Shown here: positions 1-9,800 of the stretch, in pieces | Layout: every line of letters starts with the position of its first letter | How positions within the stretch are numbered: position 1 is the first letter of the stretch | Source: Enoplolaimus lenunculus | Lineage: Eukaryota > Nematoda > Enoplea > Enoplida > Thoracostomopsidae | DNA: 64,000 bases | Assembly: GCA_030248215.1 (NCBI GenBank) | Contig: JASANG010000228.1 | Span: forward strand, 124,001-188,000 | Direction: 5' to 3' | Position numbers and translations under genes: made by a program | The notes under the pieces: generated by a model | Told to the model about the DNA's origin: nothing | Databases searched by the model: none | Seen by the model: only the letters and a program-made list of their open reading frames with translations

Positions 1-262
1 TGGCGTTTGTATATATCGACAGGTTTGTTTGCGTGAAAACTGCTAAATTTGTGTACTGGTTCACTTTTGAACCAGGACGACAGTAAATAAATCGATTTAG
101 CGGACATCAAACAGTGCCGCATTTGGTAGCGGAGCGAAAGTGGAGTACTACTTGCCGCAAAAATGTCGGAACGCAACTTAAAATGTTTCACTATTAATCT
201 GCAGTTGCACACACGTGGTATTTTTGGTATTGGCAATGGTTAACAGATATCTTAGCAAGTGT

Positions 263-459
263 GGCCAATGTAAAAGAACAAGGGCGGAACAGTACTATAA
301 GTATATTTCAAAGCCTAAGCCTAAGCCTAAGCCTAGGTGTAAGGATGAGCATATTTCTAAGCCTAAGCCTAAGCCAAGGAAAAAATTCGTCTACAGCTTA
401 AGCTTACTCTATTCCAGTCATTCAGAAAAAACATTCTGCCTCTGATCTTTACATGGGCC
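263..459 (-). mobile_element. TTAGGC-type short transposon
   Basis: Ends GGCCAATGTAAAAGA and TCTTTACATGGGCC, with 8-bp flanks GCAAGTGT/GCAAGGGT (one mismatch). The middle carries AAGCCT repeats, the complement of AGGCTT. Non-autonomous; the 78-residue ORF across it is a by-product. Confidence 0.75.
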
Positions 460-740
460 GCAAGGGTAAACCTATTTCCATTATAAACTGTTGCATACAA
501 ACATTTGCATGTCTTCATAAAATTCTGCTGTAACATTACCCAAAATACTTATGTGGAGCGTTCCAGCTTTAATTGTATACAGATGAATGTTTACAGAAAA
601 TCGTCTTATTTTATGGTATTCTTTTGTAAAAGGTAAATGTTCATATTAACATTTAAAACTGGTAAGTTCCATCGAGCAAAGTATGGCTGAATATACACCG
701 GTATTCGTTTGATATTCCAGTTTTGTGTGTAGAACACTTG

Positions 741-1027
741 TGCAATTTCCACAATGTCATGCATACACAAGGTAACTTTTCAACGGGATGTCCCATGGAC
801 ACTGGAAGCGAAAATGTTTTTAGTATCCACAATACTGAAGCTGAAAAAGCTTCAGTGTGTATGACATTCAAGCCAAACCAGGACACTGAACGGTTTTTGG
901 CTTCTGTGTCCGGGATACTGAAGCTTTTCGGCTTCAATGTGCTGGACACTAAAGGTTTTTTGGCTTCATTGTCTATTAACCACCTCAAAAAGTTACCTGA
1001 TGTACGCATGATATTGTGGAAGTTGCA
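741..1027. mobile_element. Inverted-repeat element with GACACTGAAG motif array
   Basis: About 40-bp inverted repeats (TGCAATTTCCACAATGTCAT and complement) enclose several copies of GACACTGAA and GGCTTC. Overlapping ORFs on both strands are products of this structure. Matching terminal sequences occur at about 29948-29972 and 30065-30085, a decayed second copy. Confidence 0.65.
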
Positions 1028-1400
1028 TTATCAACTGCGGTCATCGTTTAGCAATGTTTAGTTACGAATTATGGCTGAAAAATATCAATGCGCAATTTTT
1101 AATAATCAAACAAAAGTACACAAAATTGTTTGACGGCTGAAACGTTGCTAAAAAATTCGCTTTCAGACTCAAATATCGCTCACTTATCATTCAGCTGCTT
1201 AAAAGCGTTACCGATTCGAAGTTATCAACATCTGTTTTTGTCCTGTTTTTAAACGCAAGAAATGTGAGCAGTTTTACTTTACGTTTTCAAAAGATTTTCT
1301 TATCAGTAGCTGAATAAAAGGGTTCTGCCGCTTTCGTTTTCTTAGATAAATCCTTAGTTGTCTCGAGAAAAGTTTCAAGCTCGCTTCGTTTGAAATTAAA

Positions 1401-1584
1401 CGCCAATGTAAAGAACAGGGGCGGAACAGTATTATAACCATATTCGTAAGTCTAATCGTAAAGAATGAGCATATTCCTAAGCCTAAGTCTAAGCGTAAGG
1501 CTAAGCCACGCATAAAAATTAGTCTAAAGCTTAAGCTTACCCTATTGCAGTCCCACAAAAAACGTTCCGCCCTTGATCTGGGCC
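1401..1584 (-). mobile_element. TTAGGC-type short transposon
   Basis: Starts CGCCAATGTAAAGAACAGGG and ends GTTCCGCCCTTGATCTGGGCC-like, with AAGCCT repeats between; possible target duplication GAAATTAA/GAAATTAT. Confidence 0.68.
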
Positions 1585-1751
1585 GAAATTATTTCTTGAA
1601 AATATTTAGTTTACCACTAGCATGTTGAGCTGGCTACGAGTGAGTATTTTAAAGCAAATTTAAAATACACAGTATTCAATGCAACCGTAACAGTTTGAAG
1701 TAAACGAATGTTAGAGCTTTGCATCAAAATTTTTTATTTGTTACATTCTGG

Positions 1752-1935
1752 GGCCCGTGTAAAGATCAGGGGCGGGACGTTGTTCTGTCGGACTAGAAAA
1801 GAGTAAGCTTAAGCTTAAGAGTAATTTTTGTGCTTGGTTTAGGCTTAGGCTCAGGCTTAGGCGTAGGAATATGCTCATTTTTACGCTTTAGGCTTAGGCT
1901 TATGCTTAGGCTTAGGAATATGCTTACTGTTGGCC
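1752..1935 (+). mobile_element. TTAGGC-type short transposon
   Basis: Starts GGCCCGTGTAAAGATCAGGG and runs through TTAGGC units to GGAATATGCTTACTGTTGGCC. A second inverted fragment (ATGGCCGGAAC, 1932-1985) abuts it, suggesting one element inserted beside another. Confidence 0.65.
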
Positions 1936-2074
1936 CATATATAGAACATGGCCGGAACAATAGTATAAGCATACAAACCAATCATTTGCCGTACTTCGAT
2001 TCCAGACTTTGGACCAAGTTATTGACATTGACTTTAACGTGGCGTTTGAAACGAAAAAGTTCCGACTTTCACTT

Positions 2075-2233
2075 TGGTCCATATAAAAATCGGAGGCGGA
2101 ACGTTTTTGTACAGGTCTGACATAGAATAAGCTTAAGTTTTACACTAAGTTTATTTTGCTTAGGCTTAGGCTTAGATATAAAGTACATTTTTACTCTTAG
2201 GCTTAGGAATACGCTTATACTACTGTTACGGCC
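2075..2233 (+). mobile_element. TTAGGC-type short transposon
   Basis: Shows GGAGGCGGAACGTTTTTGTA near the left end, then TTAGGC units and GGAATACGCTTATACTACTG before GGCC. Left end diverged. Confidence 0.6.
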
Positions 2234-2702
2234 CCGTTAGCCATTAATACTTTGATAGGAAAAGTTCAATTTGCAGTCGTTTTGTTTTTGTTTATTTTTG
2301 TGCACTTTACAGGGTCATCTGGCGATTTGCCATGAAACTACGCTGTTAGACATGACTGGTGACCAATTTGTTGAATGGGTTAATAGTCAGACAAAGAAGC
2401 CGGTCGGAATTTCAAGCAAGTTTCCACTGATTTAGATGAACCCCAGCGTGAACCTTAGGCTCCAGCAGAAAATTGACCTGCGGTTATTTAAGTAGTAAAG
2501 GTTACGTAGTTACTTTTAAACGACAGTATCGCCTAGTGAAAATAATTACTTACCTAACGACAGCAAACTCTGGTAAAAGTTGTATCGTTCGGTCAGCTTA
2601 CTATTCGTAATATTAAAGCAATTGTCGAAGTTTCCGTTGTCTACATTATCCAAAGAAGCGATAAAAAACTAATTTTAAAAACTTAAAAATTGACTTCAAA
2701 AT

Positions 2703-2991
2703 GGACCCATCCATGTGAAGATCAGAGACGGAACGTTGTTCTGTGGGACTGCAATGAAGTAAGCTTAAATTTTAGGCTAATTGTTTTACTTATGATGGAC
2801 TTAGACATAGGCATAAGCTCACTCTGCGCTTAGGCTTAGGTTTAGGCTTAAACTTAGGCTTAGGTTTATGTTTAAGCTTACAAATAAGCTCATTCTTACG
2901 CTTAGGTTTAGGCTTAGGCTTTAGGCGTAGGCTTAACAATATGCTTATTCTACTGTTACTGGCCTGCTCTATACATTTGCCAAACCTTAAA
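2703..2991 (+). mobile_element. TTAGGC-type short transposon, long variant
   Basis: Starts GGACCCATCCATGTGAAGAT, ends near GGCCTGCTCTATACATTTGCC. The internal TTAGGC-like array is longer than in other copies (about 2765-2945), with several diverged units, suggesting growth of the array after insertion. Confidence 0.62.
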
Positions 2992-3007
2992 AATTGACTT
3001 TAAACAA

Positions 3008-3282
3008 TTAACCCTTTCTCACATGAATATTTTCTATTTCCCTTGAGACCTACATTTATGCTAGGATTCGAACTCCAGTGACTGGAGTGGGAGGCGTATA
3101 CCCTCACCACTCAGCTATAGGAGCTTGACGCTCGAGCCCGAGGGGGCTCTCACGTCTTGTGATGATTTAGTACTATGTATACGTGTTGCAATTGTTAAAC
3201 ACGGTGCGATATATACATACTATTTAACGTATATACACTGCGCTGATTTGCCTACAGGCAACTCAATGTGAGGAGGGGTTAT
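3008..3282 (-). mobile_element. TTAA-flanked element with tRNA-like core, copy A
   Basis: Ends are TTAACCCTTTCTCACATGA and its near inverse complement, with TTAA at the left and TTAT at the right. The minus strand carries TAGCTGAGTGG (A box) and AGTTCGAATCC (B box) around CGCCTCCCAC, the loop region of tRNA-Gly(CCC). TTAA flanks and CCCTTT ends suggest a piggyBac-mobilised non-autonomous element; the tRNA-like part suggests SINE ancestry. Confidence 0.75.
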
Positions 3283-3602
3283 AGATAGTAAACTGAAAAT
3301 TATTCGCTTAAATTATTTTAAATAACTGCGTTAACAATGAAGTTATGCTTACGGTAATTGGGACCATTGTTTGAGTTGGCTTCAAGCATTCGTGTTTTTT
3401 CAAAGCTAAAGCTTGAACCAATACAAAAACCGTAAAATTAATGAAAAATTCAACCCGAAACCAGACGCGTTTGCTTTATTTCTTGTTTGATCCATCATAT
3501 AAATCGATACCGGAGCAAATCTTGCAACCGCTTTAACCAGCTTACATTTGAACGCTAAATGTTTTAGCAAAACCGCAACTACAGTACGATTTGGATCTTC
3601 AG

Positions 3603-3842
3603 TATGACTTTTTGCAAAAAATAACCAATCGAAAACGTCGTCCGCGCGCCAATGATAATTGGTCGAATCAAGAAAGCGGAAAAATGTCATTAACCAATGA
3701 TCACAGCCAATCATCGATGAGCGAATACGAAACAGTGAACGATGCAAACGGTGGTAAAACAAACGAAAATGAAATTAATGTAAAGACAGAGGGGATTGGA
3801 GATGATCAAAGAATCAATGCTATTCCCAAAGATGAATTATAG
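3603..3842 (+). CDS. Possible terminal coding exon of an upstream gene
   Basis: The frame is open from 3552 to the stop at 3840-3842, with possible acceptors at 3567 and 3602. The peptide is hydrophilic and rich in Asn, Ser and Glu, with a basic patch NRKRRPR, a YETV Tyr motif, and a C-terminus reading IPKDEL. AATAAA lies at 4005-4010, about 165 bp after the stop. That combination suits a last exon coding a cytoplasmic tail or, if secretory, an ER-retained protein. No family was recognised and no upstream exon was found, so it could be chance. Confidence 0.33.
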   Translation, partial: YDFLQKITNRKRRPRANDNWSNQESGKMSLTNDHSQSSMSEYETVNDANGGKTNENEINVKTEGIGDDQRINAIPKDEL

Positions 3843-4004
3843 TATGCAAAGGCTGTTTGTAGTATTTTTACAATTGAATTTTACTTCTAAGTTCGTTATT
3901 CTCGAATCAACAGCTAGCGACCGATTTCTAAACAAATCATTGCGGTTTATTTCAGTCCGGGTCCACAGAGCAATAAGAGGCGACCGTGGATTGGTCCTGT
4001 GTAA

Positions 4005-4010
4005 AATAAA
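4005..4010 (+). terminator. Possible polyA signal after the 3603-3842 exon
   Basis: AATAAA at a normal distance from the stop at 3842; meaningful only if that exon is real. Confidence 0.35.
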
Positions 4011-4122
4011 TTTTGGCTTCCCATAGAAAAGTTTCAGGTCCGTTTGTAAGTCATGAAAAATCACCCCAGACGCCATTCCTGTAATTTTTAAGTCTCATTA
4101 ACGTGCGTTGAGCTGGTTACTG

Positions 4123-4251
4123 CACTGCTAGAAAATGAGGAGTCAAATTGACTCTTTCCGAAATAGGCTTTTCCTGACTACACAAAGTGAGTCAAAATTC
4201 GACTCCGCCTGAGTCAAATTGAGTCAATTTGACTCACCATTTTTTGCAGTG
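4123..4251. mobile_element. CACTGC-ended inverted-repeat element
   Basis: CACTGC..AAAATG.GGAGTCAAATTGACTC at the left mirrors GAGTCAATTTGACTCACCAT..GCAGTG at the right, with GAGTCAA repeated inside. A diverged copy lies at about 9405-9527 in the transporter intron (shares ACCATTTTTTGCAGTGT). Confidence 0.6.
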
Positions 4252-4338
4252 TGGCCTTTGCTGGTGGAAACTCTCCAGCAGTTGAATCCATACACTCATC
4301 ACGGATCGCAAACTTTAATGCAGTTTGTTTCAAAAAAA

Positions 4339-4395
4339 TCTACGACAATTCGTCGACCGACAACTTTTCCCAGAACAGTGTCATAAAAGCCGAGC
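4339..4395. mobile_element. TCGTCG-type element fragment
   Basis: CTACGACAATTCGTCGACCG and ACAACTTTTCCCAGAACAGT match the left end of the TCGTCG family seen at 31291, 55551 and 56680; the right end is missing. Confidence 0.45.
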
Positions 4396-4400
4396 AGTGC

Positions 4401-4456
4401 TAGGGTTGGGTTAACGAGTGGCAAATTTCAAATTTACCACTCGTTAACCCTACCCT
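4401..4456. repeat. Near-perfect 56-bp foldback
   Basis: TAGGGTTGGGTTAACGAGTG and its inverse complement are separated by almost no loop (two short gaps). It could extrude as a hairpin. No target duplication was recognised. Confidence 0.75.
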
Positions 4457-5539
4457 ATGACATTTTCTGTGTCCAAGCAAAATTTTTTATTATGAACGAC
4501 GCATAAATCTAAACATCATATATCACTCTGTGATGATTGGTAACTGTCATATAGTTTGTAAATTTTGCTTTTTCTTTTGTTATCTGCTGTATAATACTTT
4601 CGACTAAAATATTAGAGAATAGCACTAGCACAAGTGAGTCACCATTCTCAGCTCCCAGGACGCTGGTGGCGCACCAATGGCGGGTCAACTCACACGGGAA
4701 CAAAAATGTTTGGGATGTCCATGGACACCCCAAGAAAAACACAGGGGTGCTGTCGACACCCCTGAAACCTCACAAAATAAAGTTTCCGTGCATGAGTTAA
4801 AACATTTCATGCAAAATTTGCCCTCACTTCGTCTATTAAGTAACTGCTGTGCTTGGCGTTTGACTCTTGCTTGCCTACTGTACTGACACGAATAAGAGTG
4901 GGAGGCTGATATTTATTTGGCCTTTCCAGAGCGTACCCACCTATTATTCGGTTACGGACTGTTATTTATTTTAACCCGCCCTTTGCCACCCATCGTTTCT
5001 GAAATGTATCCGTATTGCAACTATCCGTTTAATTAAACGTTTGCTTGTCTTGTATCAAAAACGAGCGGTAATGCAAGGTTAGATATACTTTGGAACGAAC
5101 TTTCGAAACTTAAGTATGCTTTAAAAATTCGATCTCAACAATATTATTGGTCCTGGAGTCATTCATGTACTACAATTTGGAATAATCGGCATTTATGGAC
5201 TCTAATTAGGGTCTATGGACTCCTATTCGTTTACAGACTCTTATTAGGGATACGAACTCATATTGATTGGGACTCAAAATGGAGACCCTCCTCTTATTAC
5301 CCCCTCTTGTTCGGGTCACTACAGTACCAAAGATACAATTCCCCATCTGATTGGGCAGTATGTTCGTTTGCTTTGTGGCAGCTGCTAACCTTTAGTTTGA
5401 TACCATACGCAAACAAATCGATCATGCGTCACTGCAGCAGGGGCTGATGACAAATTTGTCTTCTCAAATTTACGCGTATGAGGGGTAGTAAACAAATACC
5501 ATATTTTGATCAGTCCTGAGTAAATTAATATTCTGAACT

Positions 5540-5806
5540 AAAATCGATGTCAGTAACATTTGAGAGTTTCTTGCTTGTAATCTACAGTCAGTTAATTTTA
5601 AATCAGAATGAGTTGAATTCAAACAGAAGCCCGAGGTCTGAATTAGGTCTTTGAGAACTCAGAATTGTGAATTGATTGAACTCGTAACGAGTTATTTTAT
5701 CAACTCATCCGGAATTAAACCAGCTCAGAGCGAGTTGACTTTTCGTGTTATTAACTCGCAAAAAACAAGAAGTCATTAATTCGATTTCTGAGCTGATTAA
5801 ACAACT
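5540..5806. repeat. AACTC/GAGTT-rich stretch
   Basis: Many copies of AACTC or GAGTT in both orientations, possibly the inside of an unrecognised inverted-repeat element. From 4457 to 5540 nothing else was identified except GGACACC-like repeats at about 4700-4765. Confidence 0.35.
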
Positions 5807-6077
5807 TTAACCCCTTCTCACATTGAGTTGCCTGTAGGCAACTCAGCGCTGTGTATACACGTTAAATAGCATATATCGCACCGTGTTTAACAATTTCAAC
5901 ACGTATACATAATACTAAATCACCACAAGACGTGAGAGCCCCCTCGGGCTCAAGCGTCAAGCTCCTATAGCTGAGTGGTGATGGTATACGCCTCCCACTC
6001 CAGTCACTGGAGTTCGAATCCTAGCATAAAAGTAGGTCTCAGGGGAAATAGCAAATATTTATGTGAGAAAGGGTTAA
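5807..6077 (+). mobile_element. TTAA-flanked element with tRNA-like core, copy B
   Basis: Same family as copy A, opposite orientation, with TTAA at both ends. The tRNA-Gly-like A and B boxes (about 5970-6025) are intact. It ends about 100 bp past the transporter stop codon and so may supply part of that gene's 3' end. Confidence 0.78.
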
Positions 6078-6177
6078 AATCGTTGCATAACGGATTGAAG
6101 TAAAATAGTCGTTGTTATTGTTACACAAAAAACAACACGTGAACATTTTACACTTATTGACAAACACAATAGTGTTT

Positions 6178-6804
6178 TCATAACCCAGTTTGTGACTGTC
6201 TGCCATCCCGGTGTTTCGCTTCATTTAAGGATTCTACGGCAGGATATGTCTTCCGGTTCCGGTTCAACGAGTTCGCAATTTCGGCAGCGTCTTGATTTTT
6301 AGTTTCCGGTAAGTATAGAAAAATAATTACAATAATAACAACACTAGGGCCGATCCATGTTAACAGCACATAGCTACTAATAGCTTCACTCAGTGGAAGA
6401 TAAACAATTGAAGTTAAAAATCCAACTGCAAAATTTGCGCCAACACAAACGGCGTTACCGACAGGCCGTGACGCGAACGGAAACAACTCGGACCCGATAA
6501 ACCAACATATCGTCAAAGGACCGACCATTATTGTAAACATAAACACAACCATGCATGCGATTGTCAGGGCAGACGTCAAAAGGCTTTTGGATACAAATGA
6601 CAAAATAAACAGGACAACATTGCAACCGGTACATCCCAGTAAACCTCCTAAAATTAATAAACGCCGTCCAATTTTGTCAACCGCTAATCCGGCAATTATT
6701 GCCGCAGGGATTGCAACCGCTTGTATTGCGAACACTGCGTAGCCTATCACAGTATCGTTGACGCCTGATTGATGTAATGCAGTTGCTGAGAAATTGAAAA
6801 TTAC
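6178..6804 (-). CDS. Sugar transporter exon 5: helices 8-12 and C-terminus
   Basis: Codes residues 307-514 starting VIFNFSATALHQSG. Contains DKIGRR, GPLTICWFIGSELFPFASRP, and LPETKNQDAAEIANSL, then a basic cytoplasmic tail ending RQSQTGL and TGA. Acceptor TTTTACAG. No clear polyA signal was found in the next few hundred bases. Confidence 0.92.
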   Translation of the reverse strand, partial: VIFNFSATALHQSGVNDTVIGYAVFAIQAVAIPAAIIAGLAVDKIGRRLLILGGLLGCTGCNVVLFILSFVSKSLLTSALTIACMVVFMFTIMVGPLTICWFIGSELFPFASRPVGNAVCVGANFAVGFLTSIVYLPLSEAISSYVLLTWIGPSVVIIVIIFLYLPETKNQDAAEIANSLNRNRKTYPAVESLNEAKHRDGRQSQTGL

Positions 6805-9800
6805 CTGTAAAATAAAATTTCGAGGTATTAATGGAAGCTTGCGGAGATTTTGCCGCCGTAGTGTTGCGCTATACTTATCGTACGACGCCGTCCACCGCTA
6901 CCCAGGGCTGGAACCGACCCCCGGGCCCACATTCTGGGCCAGCGGGCCGAGGCCTCTACGCGAGCCGAAATAAATCGCAGCAGCTACCTAAGCCAGAGCC
7001 TATGCCTTAATAGAGTGTAATATTTTTGTTGGGGGTCCAAGTCTGATTTCAGAGTAATGGTGACATCGAAAATTTATTAAACGTTATCTTCAGTTTCCAT
7101 CAAGAATCGCCGTAATGCATAATTAATCGGTGAGTCTTTGCGACAAGACAACTCACAGTTTGTTGGTAAAATCAATCCATTCAGAATTGTAATTGTTTAA
7201 TTTTTAATCCGTACGCTCATTAGGTACACACACAACAGACGCACGTGAAACCTGGACATTGGTCTAAAATTGTTTTCCTGCTATTCGGTTGGACGTTTTG
7301 CATGGGAACGTTTATATTTTTGTTGGCCCATGTTACTATAAAGGCCGTCCCAATTGCCCGGGACACAAATATACCCGGAGTACACACTTATGCGCTCCTG
7401 TTTACATATGCACAGGCAGGTATAATTACGTAGGTATATTTATGAATGGGACAAAAGTTGAATGATAGTTGAACTTTGCGACGAATTTTCACAAGTCCCA
7501 CCGGTCGGACCGACCTTAAAAATTTGGTCTCCAGTAAAAGTTTACATGGGTATATGTACCACAATAGCCGGGGCGAGAATGTTAAAGAATTCAAATTAAG
7601 TCAGTCATAGGTTTCAAATATAGTTTTTCAATAATGTTTCCGTTTTCGAAAGTATCTACCGTTAATAGGGAATTATTTTTGAGGCAAAACCACTCTTGTA
7701 ACCATTTGCAGACAAAACTCCTGTTCTGTTGCGTAAATAAGGAAATGGCCAGGGTTGGGATCGGTAGGGTTTTTTAGAGCCTGGGCCTTAAATTTCATGT
7801 TTTTGGAGCACAAAACAAAACATCAAACAAACGGTATTGTGGTTACAAATCAAGTATGTGACATGCATGTCAATCTGTCGTGAGAAAATCAAAAAGGCCA
7901 ATGTTACTTTAAAGGCCGTCCCATTTTCCCGGGACAGAAATGTACCAGGAGTACATTCAAAAATTATAATTGGGACAGCGGGACAGTTGGGACAGATGAG
8001 ACAGTGGGACAGATGGGATAGTTGGGACAGCTGGGACTGATGGGACAGTTGGAACAAATAGGACAGTTGGGACAGATGGAACAGTTGGGACAGGTGGGAC
8101 AGTTGGGACCCTTGGGACAGTTGAACAGATGGGACAGTTGGGGATTGAATTCTTCATGCTAATGCCGGCCCATGTCAAGAATAAGAGCCTGCCCGCTGGG
8201 AAACCGTTGGACCCGGAAACTAGGACCTGAAAAAGTTTAGGTTTAGTGGGCCAATGTATTGAACGAGGCCGTAGCAGTAAAGCATCATTCCTAAGTCTAG
8301 GCCTAAGTGTAAGAACGAGCTTAAACATTTTACGCATGGTTTCTACAAGTGCCGCTTAGTGTTAGACATATAGAGTTAGGCCTTGGATTAGGATTCTGTT
8401 TTCGCATAGGTTTAACAGGATTATGCTTTAGACTTTGGCATAAATTTATCAATTTAGGCTTAGACTATTGCTTAGTCGGCAAGCCGTTACACACAAAATA
8501 AATTGCCTTGTATTCAAGAAATATTGTCGGAAATTTTAGACAATTATGTCTAGATACAGACTCCAGACATATGTGTCTTGAATTCAATACTTATTTCTTA
8601 AATTTTTCAGAAATATTCGTGTAAAATTTTTTCACACTTCAATGTTTTAAATCTAAGGCTTCGTTTTATAAACGATTAAGAAAAATATTTCTGATATATA
8701 AGACACATATTTCTGAAATATGGGACAGATATGTCTGAAAAAACACAGAGATTTGCCATGGAATCTGACTCCAAAAATAGGAGCTAAAGTTCAATCCAGT
8801 ACCCTAATTTTACAACCTAGATACGCCCAAGACGAAAATTTCGGTTGTGGGGAGCCTGAGCTCAACCCGAAATATCTTTGAAACTCTATTATTTATATAC
8901 ACTCTTATACCTACAAACGGAGCAACTTTTTTGACATAAATTATAAGACAGCTATTTCTCGAAAGGAAGAAAAAGTCTTGAAATTTTAAGACAATTTATT
9001 TTTTGTGTATGGTTTTACATGGGTCTTATTGCCATATATAAGTTAAAGTAATTGCAAAATTGCAGTACGCTAACTATGAGTAGCGAGTACTTATATGCTT
9101 GGCTCGAAATCCGGCTAATGTCAAATCTACTCTTAAGCGTATACCTGTACTCCAGTTGTAAAGCAACCAATATTAACTAAAACACCGAGAAACAGCGGCT
9201 TTCTTAGTTCAGAACCAGTAAGCACTTGAACGAGCGTCATGACGTCTTTGTCTAATTTTGCTTCGACGTTGAATTTCTCAAACATAGCTGCTATATCCGC
9301 TTCCGGGCCGTGATAAAACTTCAATGATGCTTTAGCTTTTTCAGTGCTGTCTTCGACCTGGTTCGCATAGTAAAAATAATACTATTTTTGCTGAATATCA
9401 TTCAAACGTGTGACTCAGCGCATCGAATTCGACTCTGGCAGAGTTGGATTTTGACGCAATTTGTGTAGTCCCGAAAAGTCTATTGCGCATACACTCTATA
9501 ATTTGGCTTACCATTTTTTGCAGTGTAGAGCTGAATAGCAACTTGTTGAACAGATATCAGCTGCCTAAAGTTAATGACCTGCTGACATTTATTTGTATGA
9601 ATTAATAATGAAATTTAATTATATTTTTTGAAAAATACTTTATTCATACTTGCAGAACCGATTGCAATTGTTTTGATTCATCGTTTGCTGCTAGAAACAG
9701 ACGCTTTGGTGTTTCCGGCAGGACAAAGTAAAGGCTGATCTCAGCTGCAGCAACGAATCCCGGCAGTATCATCAAGTAAGGCAAATATGTCTATAGCACA

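Noticed and set aside
653-1061. Opposed ORFs of 118 and 112 residues
   Set aside because: Both fall on an inverted-repeat element and reflect its palindromic layout.
1830-2960. TTAGGC runs as an interstitial telomere or proof of a nematode
   Set aside because: The units are short, impure and confined to elements with shared ends and target duplications, so they come from a transposon family.
3406-3762. 118-residue minus-strand ORF
   Set aside because: Complement of the more coding-like plus-strand frame; no recognisable domain, no start or splice context.
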